This document shows positions 1 to 7,728 of a stretch of DNA of 64,000 nt, piece after piece. A program made the translations under genes and the position numbers. Below the pieces are notes generated by a model that saw nothing but the letters and a program-made list of their open reading frames with translations, ran no database searches and was not told the origin of the DNA. The stretch comes from Brucella pituitosa (GTDB taxonomy: Bacteria > Pseudomonadota > Alphaproteobacteria > Rhizobiales > Rhizobiaceae): positions 682,001 through 746,000 of the forward strand of contig NZ_PYSY02000002.1 of the NCBI RefSeq assembly GCF_003049685.1, in the 5' to 3' direction. How positions within the stretch are numbered: the stretch's first letter is position 1; the number at the start of each line of letters is the position of its first letter.

Positions 1-698
1 AGAAGTTCCACAACATCGTAGCCAGAAGGCCCATCCTCCTGATCCGGAACCGGATTAAATGATCCAGTCAAACAGTTGGAGAGACTGAGACACGAAATCG
101 GTATGCTGATCCAGGCGGCGTGCTGCCCAGATAGGAAGCGCACATTTGGCCAGAAGGATTGGGTCGCTTCACTCGGCGTATACTGCGCTTCAAAAGCCAT
201 TGTCGGCGGCGTCCAGTTGGGACCAGTGAATTGCCGCACGATATAGATCGAGAAAATATTCTGAAGCCATTGCGCATGCTCAAGATGCTGAAGCTCTTTT
301 GTTATTGCGAGTTTGCTGCAAACCCGCACGTGATCGCTATCGTGTTCGATCCACATGCTCAGGATCGTATCTTCCCTTGAAGCCTCGCTGCAGGCATGTC
401 GCAACGCAACGAGTAATGTCGGAGAATGAGCGATCAATGCTCTCGTTTTTTCTCTCAGATGAGAAAAATGGAGCCGCTGGCTGGCCAGAAAACCGAAATC
501 TGTGATGCCCTGAGAGCTTTGGGCAGTTTCAATAAACCGAATTGCTGGCAATACCGGAACATAGAGATTGCTCTTTGCCTCAAGAGAGGATGGCAGTCGA
601 GCTTTCTTCAAAAGCGAACTCGTGGGCGCACCCAACTCATCAAGTATACCCATAAAAGGAAGAAGAAATTGGCTACGCGTTAAAGGAATATTGGCCAT
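1..698 (-). CDS. AraC-type transcriptional regulator, N-terminal part (cut by the left edge)
   Basis: An open frame of 232 codons runs from an ATG at 698 off the left edge with no stop. A purine-rich GGGAG lies just upstream of this ATG; another ATG five bases earlier is out of frame and ends after seven codons. The visible part looks like the N-terminal ligand-binding domain (Arabinose_bd type) of AraC-family regulators: an AIRFIETA helix at residues 52-59, DFGFLAS at 67-73 and FWPNVRF at 182-188. The C-terminal AraC helix-turn-helix would lie outside the window, so the family call is unproven. It is transcribed away from the neighbouring YCII gene. Any role in controlling the sugar-acid genes is a guess. 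Confidence 0.65.
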   Translation of the reverse strand, partial: MANIPLTRSQFLLPFMGILDELGAPTSSLLKKARLPSSLEAKSNLYVPVLPAIRFIETAQSSQGITDFGFLASQRLHFSHLREKTRALIAHSPTLLVALRHACSEASREDTILSMWIEHDSDHVRVCSKLAITKELQHLEHAQWLQNIFSIYIVRQFTGPNWTPPTMAFEAQYTPSEATQSFWPNVRFLSGQHAAWISIPISCLSLSNCLTGSFNPVPDQEDGPSGYDVVEL

Positions 699-947
699 AG
701 CATCTTTTCTCCCTCGCTCAGCTGATGTTTTCTTGCAAGAAATTGGGCGAAATACAACGACTATATTGTCGAGCTGGAGAATTGAACTCGAAGAAAGCAT
801 CCTGCTTGCCGATATGCGCTGCGACGATTTCAGTATTGAGGCCTAAATTAGCCAATCACCTTCCCCGAGTGATAGCGCACGAGGAAATTGCACACGTCTG
901 GTGCCACGCCATCCGGTAACTTCGTTACCGAGTTTTCTGTATTTGAA

Positions 948-1280
948 CTAGGACGAACGCTCCAGCGGCCACACTTCAACGACACCACGAGCAACAGCGC
1001 AGGGAGTTCGTGACACCATCTCGATGGCTTCATCCAGATTAGCAGCTTCAATTATTGCAAATCCGGCCACTGGTAGCGAAGAACTCATGAATGGACCGCT
1101 CATCGTTTCAACCCGGGCAGAGTCAAGATTGCGTACCTGCACCGGGTTCCCAGCGATCCCCATTAAAGCCCCATCTTTCTGCAATTTTGCATCATGGGCA
1201 TGAGCTGCGTCTCGAATGGGTTTCGGAGTTTGATCGTAGCCCTTCCGATCTCCATATCCAATTGTTACGAATTTAGGCAT
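948..1280 (-). CDS. YCII-family small protein
   Basis: A 110-residue protein of the YCII/DGPF (dimeric ferredoxin-like fold) type, seen in the MPKFVTIGYGD opening strand, an AHDAKLQKDG helix end, the GPFM segment and a closing EVWPL strand. YCII proteins are small dimers; some are lyases or dehydrochlorinases, but most have no known substrate. The start at 1280 is chosen over an upstream in-frame Met at 1340 because GAGGAG lies seven bases before it and the family begins at this point. The leader runs straight into a truncated palindromic repeat (1296-1352). It is the last gene before the sugar-acid operon and may be separate from it. Confidence 0.75.
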   Translation of the reverse strand: MPKFVTIGYGDRKGYDQTPKPIRDAAHAHDAKLQKDGALMGIAGNPVQVRNLDSARVETMSGPFMSSSLPVAGFAIIEAANLDEAIEMVSRTPCAVARGVVEVWPLERSS

Positions 1281-1295
1281 AGCTATACTCCTCAT

Positions 1296-1352
1296 AAGAT
1301 GCGCGTAAAAACGAACACTTGTTGCGCCGATCTGATTCAATCAGATCGGCGT
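1296..1352 (-). repeat. Truncated extragenic palindromic element (Bru-RS-like family A)
   Basis: A perfect inverted repeat of 25 bases (1326-1350, arms GCCGATCTGATT) plus a flank ending in ACGCGCATCTT, read on the minus strand. The same stem followed by TTTTAACGCGCATCTT occurs in the 108-bp element at 17811-17918, so this is a shortened relative. Its right flank on the minus strand merges into the leader and ribosome site of the YCII gene. It may act as an mRNA hairpin or a relic of a mobile palindrome. Confidence 0.65.
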
Positions 1353-1403
1353 TATAGGATAGCTATGCTTGCCTGTTTCTATTTCAACAGTTTCATCAGT
1401 TCA

Positions 1404-3188
1404 CTAATGATTATGACGCGGTGGTGTTTTGGCCAGTTGGCGGAATTTATCAGCATCGCGGATCGTAGCTCCATCGGCCAGCTGCGTTACCGTCTGTCGA
1501 TAGATCATCTGCCAAGGCGTTGCATCTGCCGGTGTCTGCGGAATACCTTCTGCCTTGCGACGTGCGATTTCCGCCTCGTCCACCAGCATATCACACCGCC
1601 CCTTGTTGAAGTCTATGCGAATGGTATCACCGTTGCGCACCCAGGCCAGACCGCCGCCCGCTGCACTTTCCGGTGAAGCATTGAGAATGGACGGGCTATC
1701 GGCAGTGCCCGATTGGCGGCCGTCGCCGATGGTTGGCAAACTTGTGATTCCACGCTTGATCAGATGATCCGGCGGCTGCATGTTTACGACTTCGGCAGAC
1801 CCCGGCCAACCGAGCGGACCAGCGCCCCGAATGACCAATATGCAGCGTTCGTCAATGTTGAGCGCAGGATCGTTGATGCGCTTATGATAATCTTCCGAGC
1901 CATCGAAAACGATAGCCCGTCCATCGAAAATCCCTTCCTGTCCCGGCTCTGACAGATAGCGATCACGAAACTCCGGTGAGACCACACTCATTTTCATAAT
2001 GGCAAAATCAAACAGATTGCCCTTCATAACGAGGAAGCCAGCGCGCTCCTTGAGTGGTTTGTCATAAGGGAAAATGACGTCACGATCTGATGATTCCCGA
2101 CCTTCGAGATTCTCCGCCATTGTCTTTCCGGTGACACTCGCGCAAGAGCCGTCGATTTTGCCTGCGGATAGCAGTTCCCACATAATCGCTGGCACACCAC
2201 CTGCGCGATGAAATTTCTCGCCAAGATATTTGCCAGCCGGCTGAATATTGGCAAGCAGTGGAATATCAAAGCCTTCGTCCTGCCAATCGTCAGGCTTCAG
2301 CTCCACACCCGCATGTTTTGCCATTGCCATAAGATGTGGCTGGGCATTGGTCGAGCCACCAATGGCGGAGTTGACCTTGATGGCGTTCACGAACGCCGCT
2401 CGTGTCAGAATGTTTGAAGGGCGGATGTCTTCGAGTACCAGCTCCACTGCACGGCGACCGGTGCGATACGCCATCTGACCACGCTCACGATATGCAGCCG
2501 GAATGGCAGCGCAACCTGTGAGCGACATGCCTAAAGCTTCGGCCATTGCGTTCATTGTGGAAGCCGTGCCCATTGTATTGCAATGGCCGACCGAAGGCGC
2601 GGAACTGAGTGCCGCTTCGAGGAATTCTTCCTTGGTGATTTCACCAGCCGCATATTTGCGACGCGACTGCCATATTACCGTGCCGGAACCGACGAGCTTG
2701 CCTTCATGCCAGCCATCAAGCATCGGACCACCGGAAAACACGATAGCCGGAATATCCACGGTGGAAGCCGCCATCAATGCGGAAGGCGTAGTTTTGTCAC
2801 AGCCAGTTGTGAGGACAACACCATCAAGCGGATATCCATACAAGATCTCGACAAGCGCCATATAGGCCAGATTGCGGTCGAGCGCTGCGGTTGGTCGCTT
2901 GCAGTTTTCAAACAGAGGGTGGCTCGGAAACTCGATAACAATTCCGCCTGCATCGCGAATGCCATCGCGGATGCGCTTGGCGAGATCGAGATGGTGACGA
3001 TTACAGGGGTTAAGATCGCTACCAGACTGCGCAATGCCAATAATTGGCTTACCCGAACGCAGCTCTTCTGGCGTCGTGCCATAGTTCATGAAGCGCTCCA
3101 GATAGAGCGCTGTCAGGTCAAGATGGTCGGGATTGTCGAACCAGTCCTGCGAACGCAGGCGGCGCGGTGTGTTTTGATCATCACTCAT
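1404..3188 (-). CDS. IlvD/Edd-family sugar-acid dehydratase, XylD-like (D-xylonate/L-arabinonate type)
   Basis: A 594-residue [2Fe-2S] dehydratase that should remove water from a pentonate or related aldonic acid to give a 2-keto-3-deoxy acid. The three cluster cysteines expected for pentonate dehydratases are present: C62 (DLNPCNRHH), C130 (TTGCDKTTPS) and C203 (GHCNTMGTAS), the same spacing as in Rhizobium L-arabinonate dehydratase. Length and the PPRHNH C-terminus match Caulobacter-type XylD rather than the branched-chain enzyme IlvD. It overlaps the next upstream gene by four bases, so it is translated with it. It is the last gene of a three-gene operon. The exact stereochemistry of the substrate cannot be read from the sequence. 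Confidence 0.9.
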   Translation of the reverse strand: MSDDQNTPRRLRSQDWFDNPDHLDLTALYLERFMNYGTTPEELRSGKPIIGIAQSGSDLNPCNRHHLDLAKRIRDGIRDAGGIVIEFPSHPLFENCKRPTAALDRNLAYMALVEILYGYPLDGVVLTTGCDKTTPSALMAASTVDIPAIVFSGGPMLDGWHEGKLVGSGTVIWQSRRKYAAGEITKEEFLEAALSSAPSVGHCNTMGTASTMNAMAEALGMSLTGCAAIPAAYRERGQMAYRTGRRAVELVLEDIRPSNILTRAAFVNAIKVNSAIGGSTNAQPHLMAMAKHAGVELKPDDWQDEGFDIPLLANIQPAGKYLGEKFHRAGGVPAIMWELLSAGKIDGSCASVTGKTMAENLEGRESSDRDVIFPYDKPLKERAGFLVMKGNLFDFAIMKMSVVSPEFRDRYLSEPGQEGIFDGRAIVFDGSEDYHKRINDPALNIDERCILVIRGAGPLGWPGSAEVVNMQPPDHLIKRGITSLPTIGDGRQSGTADSPSILNASPESAAGGGLAWVRNGDTIRIDFNKGRCDMLVDEAEIARRKAEGIPQTPADATPWQMIYRQTVTQLADGATIRDADKFRQLAKTPPRHNH

Positions 3189-4075
3189 TTATCGTCTTCC
3201 CGCTGGCGATTATTGATCTTTTCAATATGCAGCAAAATGCCCGAATGATCTGTTTCCGCATGTCCGGCTTCTACAAAAGTGCGGAATTCGTCGCGAATTT
3301 CTTCAGTCAACGGCAGCGTGAGCGAAAGGCTCTCAGCCATCGCAGCCACGGCATTCAGATCTTTCAATTGCAGACCAGAAGGACCGCCCGGTTGGAAACT
3401 ACGATCCACCATGCGTTTCCCATGCAATTCAAGAATGCGACTTTCCGCAAAGCCACCCCGAATGGCATCACGGAACTTGCCACGATCCGCACCACCAGCT
3501 TCCACCAGCATCATTGCTTCAGCAACCGCGCCAATCGTGATTGCTACAATCTGCTGGTTAGCCAGTTTGCAAATTTGCCCTGCACCCGAAGGACCGACAT
3601 GCGTGACGCGGCCCAGCGCTGCAAAAACATCCGCCAGTTCTTCGATCAGGGCTGCATCGCCGCCAGCCATTAATGCCAGCGTTCCGGCTTCCGCACCAAC
3701 AGTGCCACCTGACACAGGACAATCGATGTGACGAATGCCGATTGAACTAAGCTTTTCAGCATGTTCTCTGGCAATTGGCGGCGCGATCGAAGAGGTGTCG
3801 ATAACGACCGCGCCAGCTTTCAGTGCCTCTGCGACACCGCCATCAAACAACACTGAACCTACCGCCTTACCATCGGACAACATGGTGAAGACGATATCGG
3901 CGTTCGTGACGGCTTCAACAGCACTCGATGCCACTTCCGCGCCGTCTTTGACCAATGCTTCAGCTTTGGATGAGTCACGATTCCACACGCTAACGCTGAA
4001 GCCAGCATTCAGAAGGCGGCGCACCATTGGTGCACCCATAAGGCCGGTGCCGAGAAATGCGATTTTACGTGTCAC
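3185..4075 (-). CDS. NAD(P)-dependent beta-hydroxyacid dehydrogenase (3-hydroxyisobutyrate dehydrogenase family)
   Basis: A 296-residue oxidoreductase of the HIBADH/tartronate semialdehyde reductase/threonate dehydrogenase group. The N-terminal Rossmann motif is GTGLMGAPM (residues 9-17), the substrate-binding signature DCPVSGG is at 118-124, and the catalytic lysine is K170 in GAGQICKLANQ. The C-terminal all-helical domain is complete. It sits between the DenD-like and XylD-like genes and overlaps both by four bases, so all three work in one pathway. The likely role is oxidation of a sugar acid, or reduction of a semialdehyde made from it. Which one cannot be told from the motifs. Confidence 0.88.
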   Translation of the reverse strand: MTRKIAFLGTGLMGAPMVRRLLNAGFSVSVWNRDSSKAEALVKDGAEVASSAVEAVTNADIVFTMLSDGKAVGSVLFDGGVAEALKAGAVVIDTSSIAPPIAREHAEKLSSIGIRHIDCPVSGGTVGAEAGTLALMAGGDAALIEELADVFAALGRVTHVGPSGAGQICKLANQQIVAITIGAVAEAMMLVEAGGADRGKFRDAIRGGFAESRILELHGKRMVDRSFQPGGPSGLQLKDLNAVAAMAESLSLTLPLTEEIRDEFRTFVEAGHAETDHSGILLHIEKINNRQREDDK

Positions 4076-5055
4076 AGCGAACCTCCAAGCTCATCCTCAA
4101 TATGGGCACGGATGATTTCGTCAAACGAGGTTTCGGCGGTAAAGCCCAACTCGCGCGCGCGTTTGGCTTCAAAACCGGGAGCCCAGCCCGCGCACATGCG
4201 CATGATCATCTCATCCGGTTCACGACGGATGAGAGCAACGGCCTTATCACCCGCTATACGGTGGAGCGCTGCAATCTGCTCTCCCACAGTAGCAGACAGG
4301 CCGGGCATGGACAGATTGCGACGCGAACCCACACGCTGGAGATCCATAGTCGCTCCATGGATCAGGAAGCCAACTGCAGAACGTGGCGACGTGTGCCAAT
4401 GGCGAACATCATCTGAAACCGGCAGGACAGCTTCCTGACCGACCAGCGGTTCGCGCAGGATATTTGAGAAAAAGCCTGATGCAGCCGCATTGGGTTTGCC
4501 GGGTCGAATGCAGATCGTAGGCAGTCGAATACCGATGCCATCGAAGAAGCCGCGGCGGGTATAATCGGACAGCAAAAGCTCGCAAATAGCTTTCTGCGTG
4601 CCATAGCTGGTCAGCGGTGTCAGGTGGAACTCGTCGGGAATTGGGAAAGGCAGTGGTGCGCCGACAACTGCAATCGATGAGGTGAAGACGATGCGTGGGA
4701 AATACCCATCTTCATTGTGGGCAATACGGACAGCATCGAACAGGTAGCGCGTACCATCAAGGTTGATGCGGTATCCTTTGTCGAAATCGAGCTCAGCTTC
4801 GCCCGAAACGATGGCGGCCAGATGAAAGATAACGTCAGGGCGTCGGGCGATCAGCTTTTCAGCCGTACCCGGCGCAGAAAGGTCACCAGTTTCAAGCGTT
4901 ACCTGCCCGGTAAAACCCGCAGGTGCCTGCGGTGTCACCACATCCACCAGCGTAAGCGCTTCAATCGGCTTACCATCGAGCGAACCGTCTTTCGTGAGAC
5001 GTTCAGAGAGTTTGCGGCCAACCATACCTGCCGCGCCGATGATCAAAATGTGCAT
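4072..5055 (-). CDS. NAD-dependent dehydrogenase of the extended SDR/epimerase family, DenD (D-erythronate dehydrogenase)-like
   Basis: A 327-residue extended short-chain dehydrogenase. The NAD motif GAAGMVG is at residues 7-13, a TSS serine segment lies near 126 and the catalytic YxxxK is at 151-155 (YGTQK). The overall sequence resembles D-erythronate dehydrogenases. The start at 5055 is preferred over the Met at 5073 because GGAGGAG sits just before it and the Rossmann strand begins there. It is the first gene of a tightly overlapping operon with the HIBADH-like and XylD-like genes. The kinase-like and decarboxylase partners of erythronate breakdown (OtnI, OtnC) are not nearby, so another acid sugar is possible. 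Confidence 0.85.
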   Translation of the reverse strand: MHILIIGAAGMVGRKLSERLTKDGSLDGKPIEALTLVDVVTPQAPAGFTGQVTLETGDLSAPGTAEKLIARRPDVIFHLAAIVSGEAELDFDKGYRINLDGTRYLFDAVRIAHNEDGYFPRIVFTSSIAVVGAPLPFPIPDEFHLTPLTSYGTQKAICELLLSDYTRRGFFDGIGIRLPTICIRPGKPNAAASGFFSNILREPLVGQEAVLPVSDDVRHWHTSPRSAVGFLIHGATMDLQRVGSRRNLSMPGLSATVGEQIAALHRIAGDKAVALIRREPDEMIMRMCAGWAPGFEAKRARELGFTAETSFDEIIRAHIEDELGGSL

Positions 5056-5129
5056 TTGTTTCTCCTCCACCATGTACCGTATTCGATTTCACCCTCGTAA
5101 AAACAACGATTGTGAAAAAGTATTTGTAA

Positions 5130-5144
5130 GGTTGTCTGATAACC
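5130..5144. promoter_or_regulatory. Candidate GntR operator between the divergent sugar-acid operons
   Basis: The sequence GGTTGTCTGATAACC carries the pseudo-palindrome TTGTC-T-GATAA, the form expected for FadR-type GntR regulators. It lies between the minus-strand dehydratase operon and the plus-strand oxidase-regulator operon. The same GGTTGTC-N-GA core recurs at 7523-7533. The GntR gene is in the adjacent operon, which makes autoregulation and control of both sides likely but unproven. Confidence 0.45.
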
Positions 5145-5220
5145 TTATATCATGCGATTGAAAACCAAAATAATGCAGTTGCCACCCACTTCGCATGGGA
5201 AGCAGGCAGCAGGAGGAAAC

Positions 5221-6690
5221 ATGTCCCAGGAACACGAGATGATGAGCGTCGACACCCAGACGCGTGAGCATGTACAGGCACTGGTCGACAGCCTTGGCAT
5301 GGACCTTGTTCTCTCGGGCGAAGAGATCGCGCACTATTGCAGCGACTGGCACGACGATGTGAAGAGCAATGCAGTTGCAGTGCTTCGTCCCCGTTCCACG
5401 GCAGATGTGTCCGCTTGCGTGAAGGCTGTACGCGCGCGCGGCCTGTCGATTGTTCCGCAAGGCGGCAACACTGGGCTTGTGCTGGGAGCAACGCCCGATT
5501 CGCCCGAATCTCAGGTCGTGATCAGCCTCGAACGCATGACTGCAATTCACAGTATTGATGCGGATGATTTTTCCGCTGTGGTGGATGCAGGCTGCATCCT
5601 TTCCGAATTCAAAGACAAGGTGGAAGCAGCGGGAATGTTCTTTCCGCTGGCGCTCGGCGCACAGGGTTCTTGCCGCATTGGTGGCAACGTTTCGACCAAT
5701 GCGGGTGGCATCAATGTTTTGCGATATGGCATGACACGTGAACTCGTGCTCGGCCTTGAAGTAGTTCTGCCTGACGGGTCCATTTTCAATGGTCTTTCCA
5801 CCTTGCGTAAAGACAACCGCGGCATCGACCTCAAACAGCTTTTCATTGGCGCTGAGGGAACTTTGGGGATTGTTACAGCAGTCGCCGTAAAGCTTATGCC
5901 GCAACCGGAGCAGGTTGCGACTGCATTGCTTAGCCTTAATGCACTCGAAGACGCCATCGCGCTTTATCGCCGTGCGCGGCGCGACTGTTGCGACTTGATG
6001 TCGGCATTCGAATTCATGCCGCCACTCGCTTTCACGTTAGCGCGAGAAGCAATGCCGGATTTGGCCATGCCGATGGATGGCAATTATTCAGCCTATGTTC
6101 TGATGGAAATCTCCGGTTCCGGATTGATCGACATCGAAGATCTCATGGGGCGCTTCCTTGAAAAGGTTATGGAAGAGGGACTGGTGGCTGATGGCGTCAT
6201 CGCGACATCGCGAGACCAATCCCGCAAGTTGTGGCTGTTCCGTGAAGGCATGAACGAAGGCCAGGCCAAGCGGGGCCCTCATTTGCGCACCGACGTCTCC
6301 GTGCCCCTATCGCGCCTTGCGGATTTTGTGCGTGATGCAGAGGCTGCGGTCTATGCTGGCCTGCCAGATTGCGTCTGCGTATCTTATGGCCATGTAGGCG
6401 ATGGGAATGTTCATCTCAATGTATTGCCGCCGAATACGCTCGACCGTGCGGAGGTCGATGCTCGTATCTACAAAGCAAAAAACATTATCAACGATGTACT
6501 TGATGGTTATCGCGGTTCCATGAGCGCAGAGCATGGAATTGGTCGGCTCAAACGACCGGATTTTGAGAAGCGCATGCCAGACGTACAACGCCAATTGCTA
6601 TCCGCAATCAAGCTTGCGATAGACCCTACCCTTGCGATGAACCCCGGTTGCCAAATGAGCTTGCTACCTTGTCCAGAGACGAGCAATTAA
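5221..6690 (+). CDS. FAD-linked 2-hydroxyacid dehydrogenase (GlcD / D-2-hydroxyglutarate dehydrogenase-like)
   Basis: A 489-residue flavoprotein of the VAO/PCMH fold that oxidises a D-2-hydroxy acid to the 2-keto acid. The FAD domain shows PQGGNTGLVLGA, then GGNVSTNAGGINV and the FIGAEGTLGIVTAV segment. The C-terminal FAD-oxidase domain holds YGHVGDGNVHLN, whose histidines bind metal and substrate, and ends with AEHGIGRLKR. The start at 5221 is chosen because AGGAGG lies six bases upstream; the frame is open further to 5152 without a ribosome site. It is followed 11 bases later by the GntR gene. A role in sugar-acid or 2-hydroxyglutarate oxidation is inferred from context. Confidence 0.88.
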   Translation: MSQEHEMMSVDTQTREHVQALVDSLGMDLVLSGEEIAHYCSDWHDDVKSNAVAVLRPRSTADVSACVKAVRARGLSIVPQGGNTGLVLGATPDSPESQVVISLERMTAIHSIDADDFSAVVDAGCILSEFKDKVEAAGMFFPLALGAQGSCRIGGNVSTNAGGINVLRYGMTRELVLGLEVVLPDGSIFNGLSTLRKDNRGIDLKQLFIGAEGTLGIVTAVAVKLMPQPEQVATALLSLNALEDAIALYRRARRDCCDLMSAFEFMPPLAFTLAREAMPDLAMPMDGNYSAYVLMEISGSGLIDIEDLMGRFLEKVMEEGLVADGVIATSRDQSRKLWLFREGMNEGQAKRGPHLRTDVSVPLSRLADFVRDAEAAVYAGLPDCVCVSYGHVGDGNVHLNVLPPNTLDRAEVDARIYKAKNIINDVLDGYRGSMSAEHGIGRLKRPDFEKRMPDVQRQLLSAIKLAIDPTLAMNPGCQMSLLPCPETSN

Positions 6691-6701
6691 AAGGACGTAA
6701 C

Positions 6702-7415
6702 ATGTCGACGGATTTTGGCCATATAAAGCGTAGTGAGCACCTCCCTGCGCGGATCGCCACCCAGATCGGCAGCGACATCCATGAAGGACGGTTGCAGCCT
6801 GGCGACAAGCTGCCAACGGAACACGTTCTGTCAAAATCCTTTGGTGTGAGTCGCTCAGTTGTTCGGGAAGCGATTGCGCAGTTACGCAATGAAGGCCTCG
6901 TCGATACGCGTCAGGGCGTCGGTGCCTTCGTAACGGAGCGACAGGCACGATCGATCCGAATAAATGAGGATGAGTTGTTCAGCCGCGATAGCTTTCGCGA
7001 CCTGTTCCAATTGCGCTTCCCTCTGGAGATTGAAGCGGCAGGATTGGCTGCAGCCCATCATACAGCCGATGACTTAGCGCGGCTTGATGAAGCCCTCGAG
7101 CAAATGACCGGGGCAGCAAAATGGACGGACCAAGGTATCGTTGCAGACCTCGCCTTTCACAAGGCAGTGGCCGATGCGACCGGCAACGAATATTTTTCCA
7201 CATTCGTTGGGTTCATCATTGAGCGCATCAGCCATGCAATCAATGTCGCCCGCTCAAAAGCCATTCTGGAGGAGATCGTCAATATAACGATTGAGGAGCA
7301 TGTCAGCTTGCGCGACGCCATCGCCAGCCGCAACCCGCTGGTAGCGCGCGATGCCATGCGCAAGCATCTTATGGGGGCAGCAGCCAGAATCGGACTGGCA
7401 CTCGAGTCCTATTAA
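6702..7415 (+). CDS. FadR-type GntR transcriptional regulator (FCD domain)
   Basis: A 237-residue regulator. The winged helix-turn-helix occupies about residues 20-80, with PTEHVLSKSFGVSRSVVREA and the wing RQGVGAFV. The C-terminal FCD domain carries the usual metal and ligand residues in DLAFHKAVADATGN, EEHVSLRDAI and a closing RKHL helix. FCD regulators bind small carboxylic acids, which fits control of the sugar-acid genes on both sides. The start at 6702 has AAAGGA upstream and lies just after the oxidase stop; an earlier in-frame Met at 6648 would overlap the oxidase. Its likely operators are the TTGTC-N-GA sites at 5130 and 7525. Confidence 0.9.
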   Translation: MSTDFGHIKRSEHLPARIATQIGSDIHEGRLQPGDKLPTEHVLSKSFGVSRSVVREAIAQLRNEGLVDTRQGVGAFVTERQARSIRINEDELFSRDSFRDLFQLRFPLEIEAAGLAAAHHTADDLARLDEALEQMTGAAKWTDQGIVADLAFHKAVADATGNEYFSTFVGFIIERISHAINVARSKAILEEIVNITIEEHVSLRDAIASRNPLVARDAMRKHLMGAAARIGLALESY

Positions 7416-7728
7416 ATTTGGTCGCTGTTCTGTGGTTCAGAGAAGGCAGATATCTGTATTTTTCTGAACAACCAATTTCGGTTCTGGACAGCGATAAATT
7501 CTCGAACTAAAACGATACAAATGGTTGTCAGACATCCTGACAATAAGGCAAGTTGGCTTTGGAGGGGCGCTGCCTGAACAGTGGGAGACGCCGAAATTGG
7601 CGAGAGGGAGCAGATAAACCAACGGGTTAACCCGTGGGAACCGTCGACCTTCAGCAACCACTGCGCCGAACTGGAGCGATATAATTGCGGCTCTCCATTT
7701 TGATGGAGGCTGCCGGGAGGAGGATAGC
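7416..7728 (+). promoter_or_regulatory. Promoter and leader of the XylX-like/TRAP operon, with two palindromes
   Basis: No gene is seen in these 313 bases. They hold an inverted repeat TTGTCAG-N5-CTGACAA at 7525-7543, a strong candidate operator for the GntR protein encoded just upstream. A perfect 14-base palindrome ACGGGTTAACCCGT lies at 7622-7635, and a CTCCA-6-TGGAG hairpin ends about 15 bases before the ribosome site of the next gene (7686-7714). The roughly 180 bases between the operator and the start codon are long for a simple leader and may fold. I do not recognise a known riboswitch. Confidence 0.5.

Noticed and set aside
2583..3248. 221-codon plus-strand ORF
   Set aside because: Antisense to the XylD-like gene with its three conserved cysteines in place.
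5089..5904. 271-codon minus-strand ORF
   Set aside because: Antisense to the GlcD-like gene, whose FAD motifs are intact; no ribosome site.
7544..7728. Known riboswitch in the leader of the XylX-like gene
   Set aside because: The stems do not fit any riboswitch consensus I know, so only an unassigned structured leader is reported.
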